Source of the DNA: Bacillota bacterium
GTDB lineage: Bacteria > Bacillota > SHA-98 > UBA4971
NCBI GenBank assembly: GCA_030024085.1
Contig: JASEJE010000010.1
Span: 35,042-99,041, forward strand
Direction: 5' to 3'
Length of the DNA: 64,000 nt
Part shown: piece after piece, positions 1 to 9,073 of the stretch
Layout: each line of letters starts with the position of its first letter
How positions within the stretch are numbered: position 1 is the first letter of the stretch
The notes under the pieces: model-generated
The model's input: only the letters and a program-made list of their open reading frames with translations
Told to the model about the DNA's origin: nothing
Databases searched by the model: none
Position numbers and translations under genes: made by a program

Positions 1-144
1 TGCTTCATGGGTCAAGGCAAGCTCGTCGCGAAACCTTTCATAACGCATCGACATCCACTGTCTGAAGTGCCCAAGGTGTTTGCCGACATCTGGAACCGAC
101 ATCTCGTGCATGGAAAGGTCTTGTTCCTGCCACAGCAGAGATAG
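1..144 (+). CDS. C-terminal fragment of a zinc-dependent (MDR) alcohol/polyol dehydrogenase; 5' end outside window
   Basis: Frame 1 is open from base 1 to the TAG at 142-144 and gives 47 residues. The stretch GKLVAKPFITHRHPLSEV is the usual C-terminal segment of medium-chain zinc dehydrogenases, where a KPLITH-like strand is followed by the helix before the last domain contact. The same kind of segment ends the two complete dehydrogenases downstream (KAEPLVTHKLPLEQF and PAERLLTHVEPLDRI). It is therefore probably a third dehydrogenase of the same catabolic cluster. The substrate cannot be read from this fragment. Confidence 0.7.
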   Translation, partial: CFMGQGKLVAKPFITHRHPLSEVPKVFADIWNRHLVHGKVLFLPQQR

Positions 145-229
145 CTAGTATGCCTCAATGGGGGTCGGGAGGAGGCCTAGAGTGGTAGTCCGATAGTCTC
201 TATCAGATGTGTACCAACGAGAGGAACCC

Positions 230-289
230 ATGTCAGACGAGAACGCGCTATACGGCGTGAGCCTTCTCGCCACGGGGGGATGGGCTTGA
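230..289 (+). CDS. Possible 19-residue leader peptide overlapping the transporter ATPase start
   Basis: ATG at 230 follows GAGAGGA at 5-6 bases and opens 19 codons ending with TGA at 287-289, overlapping the proposed ATPase start at 280 by 10 bases. This arrangement fits translational coupling, but nothing in the peptide is recognisable and it may be chance. The rest of 145-279 holds only a small GATAG/CTATC stem at 192-204 and no promoter I would defend. Confidence 0.2.
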   Translation: MSDENALYGVSLLATGGWA

Positions 290-1773
290 GCTACGTTGAA
301 ATGAGGGGCATCTACAAGAGTTTCCCTGGAGTCTCTGCGTTACGCGGTGTGAATCTGGAGATCCGCAAGGGTGAGATCTTGGCTATCGTTGGTGAGAATG
401 GGGCAGGGAAGACTACCCTAATGAGGATCCTGTGCGGGGCAGACACACCGGACAAGGGAGAAATAGCTGTCGATGGCAAACTCGTGAACGTCCGCAGTCC
501 GAGGCAGGCGCAAGAACTTGGCATATTCATGGTTCAACAGGAACTCAGCTTGGTACCATCTATGTCAGTCATGGAAAACATTGTTCTCGGGCGCGAGGCA
601 AGAGTGGGTCCAGGCGGCATTCTTGACGCTCGGCGGAACAGCCAGCAAGCCATAGCTGCTCTTGAGTTGCTTGGCCTAGACATTGATCTGCAAACTCGTG
701 TCCGAGGCCTTGATGTGGCAACACAACAGATGGTGGAAATCGCGAGAAACCTCGCTCGAAGCCCGAAGGTTCTCATAATGGACGAACCGACGGCTGCGCT
801 CAGTGCTCCTGAGATTGAGAAGCTATTTCTGGTGCTGAAGAACCTACGACGAAGTGGAGTCAGCGTGGTGTTCATCTCTCACAAACTAGAGGAAATTCTT
901 CGTCTGTCTGACAGGGTGATGGTCCTGAGGGACGGCCAGACTGTTGGAACTCTTCAGACCGAGCAAACAACGCGACAGGATCTCATTTCCATGATGGTGG
1001 GCAGGAGCATTACAGAACAGGTGCGAACGCCTTCGCGGTTGGGCCGAGGTGCGGACGCCCTCAGGGTGGAGGGGATCAGCAGGAAGGGCAAGTTCCGTGA
1101 TATCTCCTTTGCTGTCCAAGATGGGGAGGTATTGGGTCTATTTGGACTGAAAGGTTCAGGCAGAACTGAGGTTGCTCGTGCCATCTTCGGCGCTGACTCA
1201 ATCGACACAGGACGTGTGTTGGTGCGCGGACAGGAAGTTAGGTTGCACTCTCCTGTTGATGCAGCAAACCGAGGTCTGGGATTTCTTACCGAAGACAGGA
1301 AATCACAAGGCCTGTTCCTAAACCTCTCTGTCAAGGACAACATAACGATCGCCAACCTCAGCTGCGTCTGTTCGCAGGCAGGCATCATTAATGAGAGACG
1401 TGAGGCAGGGGTGGCCCATGAGTACATCCGCCGGCTGGGCATAAAGGCTCCGTCGATATTCCAAAGGGTGAAGTACCTCAGCGGTGGGAATCAACAGAAA
1501 GTCCTGCTGGCTAGGTGGGTATTCCGAGGAAGCCACGTTCTGATACTTGACGAACCGACGAAGGGTATCGATGTAGGAGCCAAACGGGAGGTGTATCTGT
1601 TAATAGATGAGCTTGCCCGTCGGGGACTCGCTGTTATAGTGATTTCCTCAGAGATAGAGGAGATCCTTGCTGTCAGTGATACCATTGTAGTCATGAGAGC
1701 CGGGACAGTCTCAGCTGTACTGCCCAGAGATCAGGCGGAGACAGAAGTAATCATGCATTACGCTGCAGGCTAG
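280..1773 (+). CDS. Ribose-type (CUT2) ABC transporter ATP-binding protein, two fused ATPase domains
   Basis: The protein is 497 residues, the normal length for RbsA/MglA/XylG-type ATPases. It energises uptake of a sugar or polyol together with the permease and binding protein that follow. The N-terminal half has Walker A GENGAGKTT (about residue 38) and Walker B VLIMDEPTAAL (about 165). The C-terminal half has a degenerate P-loop GLKGSGRTE, as is usual in this family, the signature LSGGNQQKVLLARW and Walker B VLILDEPTKGID. ATG 280 sits directly against a G-run, so TTG at 286 (GGGGGGA upstream) is an alternative start. The stop is 13 bases before the permease gene. Family assignment is firm; the substrate is inferred only from neighbours. 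Confidence 0.93.
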   Translation: MGLSYVEMRGIYKSFPGVSALRGVNLEIRKGEILAIVGENGAGKTTLMRILCGADTPDKGEIAVDGKLVNVRSPRQAQELGIFMVQQELSLVPSMSVMENIVLGREARVGPGGILDARRNSQQAIAALELLGLDIDLQTRVRGLDVATQQMVEIARNLARSPKVLIMDEPTAALSAPEIEKLFLVLKNLRRSGVSVVFISHKLEEILRLSDRVMVLRDGQTVGTLQTEQTTRQDLISMMVGRSITEQVRTPSRLGRGADALRVEGISRKGKFRDISFAVQDGEVLGLFGLKGSGRTEVARAIFGADSIDTGRVLVRGQEVRLHSPVDAANRGLGFLTEDRKSQGLFLNLSVKDNITIANLSCVCSQAGIINERREAGVAHEYIRRLGIKAPSIFQRVKYLSGGNQQKVLLARWVFRGSHVLILDEPTKGIDVGAKREVYLLIDELARRGLAVIVISSEIEEILAVSDTIVVMRAGTVSAVLPRDQAETEVIMHYAAG

Positions 1774-1786
1774 AGAGAAAAGGAAT

Positions 1787-2800
1787 GTGAGGCTGGTTGT
1801 CATGGCACACAACGGACGTTTTCTTGCCGGAGACTTGGTATCTCGTCGGAGACTAAGGGTAAGCGGTGTCTCGCTCGTGGGCAATATAAGAGGCTACGGG
1901 CTACTTTTGGGGCTGTTGGTGCTTGGGGGAATCCTATCAATCTTGTCCCCTGTATTCCCTACCCCGGCGAACCTGCTCGACATTGTTGTGCAGTCGTCTG
2001 TCAACGGCTCGATAGCCCTAGGAATGACGTTTGTGATTGCAACCGGCGGCATTGATCTCTCGGTCGGGTCAATATGGGCACTAACTAGCATAGCAGTGGG
2101 GCTTCTTGTCAAGCACGGGTTGCCGTGGACACTAGCGATTGTATTTGGTCTCGCAGCAGGGGTAGTCTGCGGGTCAGTTACAGGGCTGCTCGTCACCAAG
2201 GGCGGAGTACCTCCCTTCATAGCGACTCTCGGGACGATGAGTATCTACAGGGGCCTAGCGTTGATTATCAGCCAGGGCTATACGATATACGGCTTCCCTC
2301 GAGGCCTCCAGTTCATTGGGTCTGGTAAGGTGTTGATGATACCAATGCCTGCAATCGTGTTAGCTATAGCGTTTCTTATTACGCGGTTCTTGTTCAGTCG
2401 CTGTGCCTTTGGGCGGCACGTAGTAGCTATAGGGGGCAACAAGGAAGCAGCTAGGCTGTGTGGCATTAACGTGAACAAGTGCGTTATGGGGGCATATGTA
2501 GTTGGCGCAGTATTGGCCACGGTGGGCGGGATAATTGCGACTGCCCGTCTTGATGCTGCAGAGCCAATTGCAGGCAATGGGGCTGAGCTTGATGCTATTG
2601 CTGCGGTCGTCATGGGGGGCACATCTCTCTCGGGTGGCGAGGCGAACATCGTAGGCACTCTCGTCGGGGCGCTTGTGATTGGTACAGTCAGGAACGGGCT
2701 AACACTCATGAATGTCCCGACTTTCTACCAGATAGCCACAGTCGGCCTGATCATAATCGCGGCTGTACTAGCGGAAAGGGCAGGCCGTTCCAGACAGTAA
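1787..2800 (+). CDS. Ribose-type (CUT2) ABC transporter permease
   Basis: This 337-residue, very hydrophobic membrane protein has 8-10 predicted transmembrane segments. It carries the RbsC-family block TGGIDLSVGS, the KGGVPPFIATLGTM segment and a C-terminal GGTSLSGGEANIVGTLVGAL block. It forms the transmembrane channel for the ATPase upstream. The start shown is GTG 1787 after AAAAGGA; ATG 1802 is a second possibility. By eye the sequence is more AT-rich than the BMC genes downstream. Substrate unknown from sequence; ribose, allose, erythritol and other polyol systems share this fold. Confidence 0.92.
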   Translation: MRLVVMAHNGRFLAGDLVSRRRLRVSGVSLVGNIRGYGLLLGLLVLGGILSILSPVFPTPANLLDIVVQSSVNGSIALGMTFVIATGGIDLSVGSIWALTSIAVGLLVKHGLPWTLAIVFGLAAGVVCGSVTGLLVTKGGVPPFIATLGTMSIYRGLALIISQGYTIYGFPRGLQFIGSGKVLMIPMPAIVLAIAFLITRFLFSRCAFGRHVVAIGGNKEAARLCGINVNKCVMGAYVVGAVLATVGGIIATARLDAAEPIAGNGAELDAIAAVVMGGTSLSGGEANIVGTLVGALVIGTVRNGLTLMNVPTFYQIATVGLIIIAAVLAERAGRSRQ

Positions 2801-2921
2801 TCCGGGTTTGCGGAAGGGGGTGTGCGAGGAGCTGAGGAGATAAACCCTCTTATGGGAGACAGTGGGAGAGGACAAATGGCGGACTAATCAGAGAACGGAG
2901 GAAAAGGAGGTCTACCAAATC

Positions 2922-3980
2922 ATGAGAACGAAGTTGTATGCCGTGTGTCTCATAGCTGCGGTGCTTGCACTTGTGGCTGGAAGTGTTCCGACTTCTTCGC
3001 AGGGTGTACCCTTCCTTTCGAAAGAGGCGTTCCTCAAGAACGGGGCTTTTCTCGAAAACGTGCCGAAACCGAGCCGGCAATACAGAATAGCAAACATATC
3101 ACGTACCTTGCTGAATGAACACTGGGTCATGAACAAAGAAGGGTTTATGGCTGCGCTTGAACATTACGGTCTTGATGGGCAGGTGTTCGCGGTCCAATCC
3201 GAACAAGACGTCATAGAGCAGGCCAACATCCTCGATACAGTGGTACGCAAAGGGTACGATGCGGTGGTAGTATCACCAATTAGTGAGAAGAACCTACTCC
3301 CTGGTCTTGCCGAAGCTACCAAGAAGGGTATCGTGATAATCAACGTCGACACTGCAGCCATCCTGGAAGCGGATGCAAAGGAAAAGGGCATTAAGATCGG
3401 CACTTTCATTGGGTCAGACAACTATGACGCAGGCGTAGAGGCAGCAAACTTCATTGCTGGGTGTTTGGGAGGAAAGCCGGGCAAGGTAGCAGTTGTGCGC
3501 GGCCGGCCGGGCGACACGTGTGCGATAGATAGGTCATCCGGGTTCATCGACACAGTTCGCAGGTACAATAACCTACAACTCGTGGGCGATCAATCGGGCA
3601 TGTGGGACCGGATGCAAGCGCTAGATGTAACGACGAATATGTTGCGCGCGAACCCCGATATCGTTGGCATCTACTACAACAACGACACGATGGTCCTGGG
3701 GGGACTCCAGGCGGCGAAGAACCTCGGATATAGGGTGTTGACCGGCGCTGATGCGCACAAGTATGCAGGGCAGGCCAAGACACTTATCATCATCGGAAAT
3801 GACGGAATACCAGAGGCGCTTGAGAAAGTCAAGGCGGGGGAACTAACCGGGACTATTGCGCAGAAACCCTACTTGATGGGGTATGCAGCCGTTGAGGCGG
3901 CGATTATAGCTCTCGAAGGCGGGTCGCTTCCGAAAGTGATACATACGCCAATCAAGTTGGTCACACAGTCGGACCTATAG
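2922..3980 (+). CDS. Ribose-type periplasmic-binding-like sugar/polyol-binding protein
   Basis: The 352-residue protein starts at ATG 2922, 12 bases after AAGGAGG. The first 27 residues form a signal peptide with a hydrophobic core (LIAAVLALVAG); no lipobox cysteine is obvious. The body is a type-1 periplasmic-binding fold (Peripla_BP_4): AVQSEQDVIEQANILDTVV, YDAVVVSPISEKNL, IGTFIGSDNYDAGVEAANFI and a C-terminal GYAAVEAAI helix. It captures the ligand for the preceding ATPase/permease pair. The gene closes the transporter unit and is followed by a 319-base spacer. The ligand is not readable from sequence. Confidence 0.9.
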   Translation: MRTKLYAVCLIAAVLALVAGSVPTSSQGVPFLSKEAFLKNGAFLENVPKPSRQYRIANISRTLLNEHWVMNKEGFMAALEHYGLDGQVFAVQSEQDVIEQANILDTVVRKGYDAVVVSPISEKNLLPGLAEATKKGIVIINVDTAAILEADAKEKGIKIGTFIGSDNYDAGVEAANFIAGCLGGKPGKVAVVRGRPGDTCAIDRSSGFIDTVRRYNNLQLVGDQSGMWDRMQALDVTTNMLRANPDIVGIYYNNDTMVLGGLQAAKNLGYRVLTGADAHKYAGQAKTLIIIGNDGIPEALEKVKAGELTGTIAQKPYLMGYAAVEAAIIALEGGSLPKVIHTPIKLVTQSDL

Positions 3981-4299
3981 GTCAGGACTCGTGGGGAAGG
4001 CGCTGACATCGGTGGTTGCACTGGCACTTCCTGAAGAATGGGAAACGACAACGCGTCACCGACCGCGGCTGGGGGCTAAGGTACGGGACCTCTAGAGGCT
4101 TTACAAGTGGCGTTCGTGGGTGGTGCCGCAGAGCTACTACGCCAGGTACCCCGGCACGGCTCCAGGAAAGCGCAGCCTTCAGGAGAAACAGAAACACCCA
4201 GCTGTGAGCGAACGTAGCCGAGGAGCTGGCCACGGTGGCGCGGGCCCGGCGGCTAGCTCCTCGGCAGGAGCATAACAACTAACCCAAGGGGGTTTGAAA
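3981..4299. other. Intergenic spacer with a long stem-loop (4218-4264)
   Basis: No coding region is supported here. The arms CCGAGGAGCT (4218-4227) and AGCTCCTCGG (4255-4264) form a perfect 10-bp stem around a GC-rich 27-base loop, 35 bases before the next start. There is no U-tract, so it is not a canonical terminator. It may limit read-through or protect the transporter mRNA 3' end. Confidence 0.55.
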
Positions 4300-5136
4300 A
4301 TGAAGTACGCGGTGAGCAACTGGATTTACGGAGAAGAACCGTTGCATATTACGGCGGCGAGACTTGCGAAGCTCGGCTATGACGGGGTCGAGCTGACCGG
4401 TGAGCCATCGAGGTACAGCGTGCGGGAGACTGCCAGATTGCTTGCGGACCATGGTCTAGAGGTATCATCTGTATGCGGAATTTACACCAAGGAAAGAGAC
4501 TTGACGAACCCCGAACCGAGGGCACACCAGGCCGCGGTGGACTACGTAAAGTCATGCATCGAGTTCGCACACAAACTTAGGGCTCGCACCCTGATCCTAG
4601 TTCCTACCCCTGTAGGGAAGACCAATCCTTCAATCAATGTGAGTGAGGACTGGAAGCGGTCGGTTGAGTCGGTGCGACAAGCTGCTGAGTTTGCCTGCCA
4701 GGCTGGTGTAGTTATTGCAGTCGAGCCGATCAATAGGTATGAGACGTACCTGGTGAACAACTGCGAGCAGGCGCTTCGGTACGCGGATGAGGTCGGGTCA
4801 CCATGCGTTAAGGTGATGCTTGACACATTTCACATGAACATAGAGGAAAGGGACCTCGCGGAAGCTGTCCGAAAAGCAGGGAAAAGGCTCGTGCATGTGC
4901 ATGTGGCTGACAGCAACCGCCAGTCGACTGGGCGCGGTCATACGGATTTTCAGGGGCTAGTGAGGTCCCTAGACGGGATAGGCTACTCAGGGTACCTTGT
5001 CATGGAACCGCTGCCACCAGTCGCAGATGTGTATTCAGCAGCTAGCGTTCTAGTTCCGGAAGCGACCATAGAGGGCTACGCGAGGGAGTGCATTGACTAC
5101 CTTAAACTGCTGGAAGGTGGTCTACGCGGGCTCTGA
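4300..5136 (+). CDS. Sugar (phosphate) isomerase/epimerase, PF01261 TIM barrel
   Basis: A 278-residue TIM barrel of the xylose-isomerase-like / D-tagatose 3-epimerase superfamily. ATG 4300 follows AAGGGGG at 8 bases. Metal and catalytic positions of this family are present: Glu in IAVEPINRYETY, Asp and His in VKVMLDTFHMN, His in HVHVADSNRQSTGRGHTDF and Glu in YLVMEPL. It should interconvert keto-sugars or their phosphates with a divalent metal. EryC and LerI of known erythritol pathways belong to this same family and act on L-erythrulose 1-phosphate. The tetritol-type dehydrogenase next door makes that role attractive, but it is inference; psicose/tagatose epimerase activity is equally possible. 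Confidence 0.85.
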   Translation: MKYAVSNWIYGEEPLHITAARLAKLGYDGVELTGEPSRYSVRETARLLADHGLEVSSVCGIYTKERDLTNPEPRAHQAAVDYVKSCIEFAHKLRARTLILVPTPVGKTNPSINVSEDWKRSVESVRQAAEFACQAGVVIAVEPINRYETYLVNNCEQALRYADEVGSPCVKVMLDTFHMNIEERDLAEAVRKAGKRLVHVHVADSNRQSTGRGHTDFQGLVRSLDGIGYSGYLVMEPLPPVADVYSAASVLVPEATIEGYARECIDYLKLLEGGLRGL

Positions 5137-5182
5137 CGCAAGTAGTACGATATAGCGGTTGCTCTTGACTGGAGGGATTGAA

Positions 5183-6262
5183 GTGCCTAGAACTATGAGG
5201 GCAGTAGTATGTAGAGGACCTAGAGACTACGTCCTTGAAGACCGTCAGGTTCCGAGCGTGGGCAAGGGCGACGTGCTCCTTGCTGTAGAAGCGTGCGGCA
5301 TCTGTGCCGGGGATGTCAAGGCGCGAGACGGGGCGGCCATGTTCTGGGGTGACGATGTCCAACCCGCGTGGATGACAGCTCCTGTGATCCCGGGGCACGA
5401 GTTTATTGGTCGCGTAGTGGAAATCGGCGCCGAAGCCCGAAGTCGGCGGCAGCTCACGGAGGGTGACAGAGTCGTCGTTGAACAGATAGTCCCATGTGGG
5501 GAGTGTAGGTATTGCAGACGGGGCCAGTACTGGATGTGTCAGGTGCATGACATATACGGGTTCAAGTCTCATCTTGACGGCGGAATGGCTGAGTTCGTGA
5601 GGGTGCCCGAGAAGGCTCTTACGTACAAGGTTCCGAGGGATTTCCCGACTGTATCAGGGGTAATGGTCGAGCCGTTAGCGTGTGCGATTCATGCGGTGGA
5701 GCGAGCGGATATTGAGCTGGGGCAAGTAGTGGTCATAGCAGGGTTGGGTGCTCTCGGGCTGTGTATGATTCAGGTCGCTCGCCTGAAGACACCCGCGCTC
5801 CTGATCGGGATCGACACAAACCCTTTCCGGCTGCACAGAGCACAGGCACTGGGTGCACAAGTCGTGTTGAACCCACGGGAACAGGACGTCGTAGCCGAGG
5901 TGATGAGCCTGACGGGCGGCTACGGTTGCGATAGGTACATTGAGGCAACGGGGGCCCCCGCTGGTGTCGTACAAGGGCTGAAAATGATAAGGAAGCTAGG
6001 CGTGATGGTTGAGTTCAGTGTCTTTGAGGTACCAACTACCGTGGATTGGAGCATCATCGGCGACCGAAAGGAGCTGGATATTCACGGAGCCCACTTAAGC
6101 CCATACACTTTTCAGTTGGCGATCGACTATCTAGCATCTGGTGTTGTCAAGGCAGAACCGTTGGTGACGCACAAGTTGCCTCTTGAGCAGTTCGAACAGG
6201 GATTCGACCTGGTTCACCGAGCTCAGGATTCCATTAAGGTAACTCTCTGGCCCACTAGCTGA
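5183..6262 (+). CDS. Zinc-dependent polyol dehydrogenase, erythritol/L-threitol dehydrogenase-like
   Basis: The 359-residue medium-chain dehydrogenase starts at GTG 5183, 7 bases after GGAGG. Visible features are the catalytic zinc site (ACGICAGD, GHE), a four-Cys structural zinc lobe (CGECRYCRRGQYWMC) and the Rossmann motif GLGALG. The blocks AAMFWGDDVQPAW, VEQIVPCGEC, CQVHDIYGFK and the late VDWSIIGDRKELDIHGAH closely match what I recall of Mycobacterium smegmatis EltD (erythritol/L-threitol dehydrogenase), more than sorbitol or threonine dehydrogenases. Predicted reaction: oxidation of a tetritol to L-erythrulose with NAD. That specificity rests on remembered similarity and has not been aligned. 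Confidence 0.8.
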   Translation: MPRTMRAVVCRGPRDYVLEDRQVPSVGKGDVLLAVEACGICAGDVKARDGAAMFWGDDVQPAWMTAPVIPGHEFIGRVVEIGAEARSRRQLTEGDRVVVEQIVPCGECRYCRRGQYWMCQVHDIYGFKSHLDGGMAEFVRVPEKALTYKVPRDFPTVSGVMVEPLACAIHAVERADIELGQVVVIAGLGALGLCMIQVARLKTPALLIGIDTNPFRLHRAQALGAQVVLNPREQDVVAEVMSLTGGYGCDRYIEATGAPAGVVQGLKMIRKLGVMVEFSVFEVPTTVDWSIIGDRKELDIHGAHLSPYTFQLAIDYLASGVVKAEPLVTHKLPLEQFEQGFDLVHRAQDSIKVTLWPTS

Positions 6263-6336
6263 GTACGCGGAGGCTGATCTTGGAATCCTCAAGAACGCGA
6301 CTTGCTGTGCGGGATGGTTGCGAGGAGGCGTACCAC

Positions 6337-7371
6337 GTGAAAGCAGCTGTGTACCGTGGAGTACGCGACATTCGTATAGAAGAACGGCCCGTGCCACGGG
6401 TTGGCGGGGACGGCATCTTGCTACAGGTGGAGGCGTGCGCGATCTGCGGGACGGACGTCCGAACGTTTCTCAACGGTAGCACTACGGTGACCCCTCCTCG
6501 GGTCCTAGGGCACGAGGTGTGCGGAGTGCTTCGTAGTATCCCGTCTGGAGGAAGCGACGGTCTGAGCGTCGGCGATAGAGTCACTATCGCTCCGGCGATT
6601 GGTTGCGGTTGTTGCAGGGAGTGTCAGTCGGGAGCGCCGAACATGTGCGCGAACCTGCGAACGCTCGGGTTGGACTATGATGGCGGATTCGAGGAATTCA
6701 TGGTTGTTCCGGCCCAGGCACGGTTCAACCTGGTCAAGGTCCCGGATGGACTGTCTAGTGAGTACGCGACTTTGGCGGAGCCGCTTGCATGCTGCATAAA
6801 CGGGCAGGAACAAGTTGGCGTTGCGTTGGGCGACGCGGTCGTTGTGATAGGGGCGGGGCCGATCGGGTGCGTGCACGTGCTGCTTGCCAAGCTTCAAGGA
6901 GCACTCAAGACAATCGTTGTCGACAAAGTGCCAGAACGCCTTGCCGTCGCCAGTGAGCTGGGGGCCACCGAAGTAGTGTGTTCGGCAGACGACGAACCTG
7001 TGGGCGCCGTTCTCAAGCTCACGGGCCAAGCGGGAGCAGACGTAGTCATAGTGGCCTGCGCATCCTCTGAGGCCCAAGCCCAAGCCTTGCAAATGTGCGG
7101 GCGGCGCGGGCGTGTGCTTCTATTCGGGGGGCTCCCTCCTGGAAGAATAGCTTCCATAGACACCAATTTGATCCACTACAAACAGATAAGAGTGACGGGT
7201 TCTCATGCGTCGACGCCGCTACAGAACCGGCTGTCGGTAGAGCTTCTTGCGTCGAAGGTAATCCCCGCGGAAAGGCTGCTCACGCACGTTGAACCCCTTG
7301 ACCGGATAAACGAGGCGTTTGACGCGGCGGTTGCGGCCACAGAGATGAAGATCGCGGTACGAGTGAGCTAG
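6337..7371 (+). CDS. Zinc-dependent alcohol/polyol dehydrogenase, sorbitol-dehydrogenase-like
   Basis: Translation most likely starts at GTG 6337, 9 bases after GAGGAGG, giving 344 residues. The first zinc site is ACAICGTD with GHE; the structural zinc lobe is CGCCRECQSGAPNMC; the nucleotide motif is GAGPIGC. The segment IRVTGSHASTP matches the C-terminal part of polyol dehydrogenases of the L-iditol/galactitol-1-phosphate group. It lies 74 bases after the EltD-like gene and 33 bases before the kinase, so it belongs to the same operon. It is a second oxidation step or a dehydrogenase for an alternative stereoisomer. Substrate undetermined. Confidence 0.85.
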   Translation: MKAAVYRGVRDIRIEERPVPRVGGDGILLQVEACAICGTDVRTFLNGSTTVTPPRVLGHEVCGVLRSIPSGGSDGLSVGDRVTIAPAIGCGCCRECQSGAPNMCANLRTLGLDYDGGFEEFMVVPAQARFNLVKVPDGLSSEYATLAEPLACCINGQEQVGVALGDAVVVIGAGPIGCVHVLLAKLQGALKTIVVDKVPERLAVASELGATEVVCSADDEPVGAVLKLTGQAGADVVIVACASSEAQAQALQMCGRRGRVLLFGGLPPGRIASIDTNLIHYKQIRVTGSHASTPLQNRLSVELLASKVIPAERLLTHVEPLDRINEAFDAAVAATEMKIAVRVS

Positions 7372-7404
7372 GTTGAGGATGAGTCTCGAGCGGAGGGAAG
7401 GACT

Positions 7405-8904
7405 ATGCCACAGAAGGCCATCCTGGCCATCGACCAGGGGACGACGGGAAGTAGGGCGGTCGTCTTTGACGAAGAAGGCAAGGTAAGGGCAAAGGCGTAT
7501 AAGGAGATAAACCAGATCTTCCCGCATCCGGGATGGGTGGAGCACGACCCGGAGGAGTACATCTCTTCGGCAAGAGAGTGCGTGCTCGCTGTGCTTGACA
7601 GCTGCGGCACGGATTTGCGTATTGAAGGGGTAGGTATCACCAACCAGCGGGAGACGACTATCGCGTGGGATAAGCGGACCGGGGAACCGATCTGCAATGC
7701 AATAGTATGGCAATGCAGACGAACTGCCCCATATTGCGAGCGCTTGATTGCGCAAGGCGCCACCGAGACTGTGCTGGAGAAGACAGGCTTGCCCATTGAT
7801 GCATACTTCTCTGCGACGAAAATCCGGTGGATTCTGGACAACGTGCCCGATGCCCGGAACCTGATCGCCCAGGGGCGCCTCGCGGTCGGCAACGTGGACT
7901 CCTGGCTCATGTGGAATCTCAGCGGAGGGAAGATACACGCAACCGACGTATCAAACGCGTCAAGAACGATGCTGTTTAACATTCACACGCTTCAATGGGA
8001 CAAAGACCTCCTTCACCTTATGGATATACCGGAGGAGATACTCCCGGCCGTGTACAGCTCAAGCCACGTTTTCGGTGAGGTTTCAAGAGAATGGGGGCAT
8101 TTAGCGGGCATTCCCATATGCGGAGTTGCGGGGGACCAACAGGCTGCGCTTTTCGGCCAGACCTGCTTCGAACCTGGAATGGTCAAGAACACGTACGGCA
8201 CGGCACTCGCCGTCATGATGAGCACCGGTGCCGACTTGGTGAAATCCAGGAGCGGGCTGACGACCGATCTAGCGTGGTCGATTGACGGAAGGACCGAGTA
8301 CTCGCTTGAGGGAGTTGTCTTCATCGGCGGCGCGGCCGTTCAATGGCTGAGAGACGGATTGAAGATAATCAGGGACGCGTCTGAAACGGAAGCGCTCGCG
8401 CGAGCCGTTGGGGATACCGGCGGGGTATATTTCGTACCGGCTTTCGTGGGACTCTGCGCACCATACTGGGACATGTACGCACGGGGAACGATAGTCGGCC
8501 TAACAAGAGGCACCACGGCCCACCACCTTGCCCGCGCAACACTCGAGGCAATCGCTTATCAGACCCGGGACTGCGTAGACGCCATGGCAAGAGATCTGGG
8601 ACGGCCGGTTCGTTCGCTGAGGGTGGACGGCGGAGCCACGAAGAACGAGTTCCTGATGCAGTTCCAGGCTGACATATTGGGGATCCCGGTGGAGAGAGCG
8701 GCCAACATGGAAATGGCGGCGCAAGGGGCAGCTTACCTGGCGGGGCTGGCCGCCGGGGTATGGGGGTCGAAGGACACGATCTCGAAGCTTTGGAAGTGCG
8801 ATAAGGTTTTCACCCCCTCGATGGCGGAGGCGCAGCGCGAGGAGCTGTACGCCGGCTGGCAACGCGCTGTGAGCAGAGCCAGAGAATGGGTTCAGAAAGC
8901 GTAG
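7405..8904 (+). CDS. FGGY carbohydrate kinase, glycerol-kinase-like with divergent active-site positions
   Basis: The 499-residue length and overall sequence match glycerol kinase: AIDQGTTGSRAVVFD phosphate loop, GITNQRET, FSATKIRWILDN, AGDQQAALFGQ, FVPAFVGL and RVDGGAT near the C-terminus. Three nearly invariant glycerol-kinase positions differ: VWQDRRT is VWQCRRT (Cys104), DPYFSATK is DAYFSATK (Ala133), and GTGCF is GTALA. GLGAPYWD is also GLCAPYWD. It would phosphorylate glycerol or a related polyol/ketose with ATP. The changes together with the tetritol-type neighbours suggest a C4 substrate such as erythritol or erythrulose, but glycerol cannot be excluded. ATG 7405 follows GGAGGGAAGG. 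Confidence 0.85.
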   Translation: MPQKAILAIDQGTTGSRAVVFDEEGKVRAKAYKEINQIFPHPGWVEHDPEEYISSARECVLAVLDSCGTDLRIEGVGITNQRETTIAWDKRTGEPICNAIVWQCRRTAPYCERLIAQGATETVLEKTGLPIDAYFSATKIRWILDNVPDARNLIAQGRLAVGNVDSWLMWNLSGGKIHATDVSNASRTMLFNIHTLQWDKDLLHLMDIPEEILPAVYSSSHVFGEVSREWGHLAGIPICGVAGDQQAALFGQTCFEPGMVKNTYGTALAVMMSTGADLVKSRSGLTTDLAWSIDGRTEYSLEGVVFIGGAAVQWLRDGLKIIRDASETEALARAVGDTGGVYFVPAFVGLCAPYWDMYARGTIVGLTRGTTAHHLARATLEAIAYQTRDCVDAMARDLGRPVRSLRVDGGATKNEFLMQFQADILGIPVERAANMEMAAQGAAYLAGLAAGVWGSKDTISKLWKCDKVFTPSMAEAQREELYAGWQRAVSRAREWVQKA

Positions 8905-8966
8905 CTTTCTCAGGGGTTGCAGTCCGGGGATCTCCGATAGAGGCTACAAGACGGATCCAGCCGGGT

Positions 8967-8994
8967 TTGCTGCATTCGCGGATTGTGGTAAATT
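8967..8994 (+). promoter_or_regulatory. Candidate sigma-A promoter before the SorC regulators
   Basis: TTGCTG (8967-8972), a 16-base spacer and TAAATT (8989-8994) lie about 80 bases before the first SorC start. The -35 box is imperfect and the call is weak. Confidence 0.3.
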
Positions 8995-9073
8995 CGTACT
9001 GGCCAGAACTGGTGGTCAAAGATAGGCCTCTTCTATCGAATCCTAGACATCCGTCGTTGGCGGTGCATCAGCG

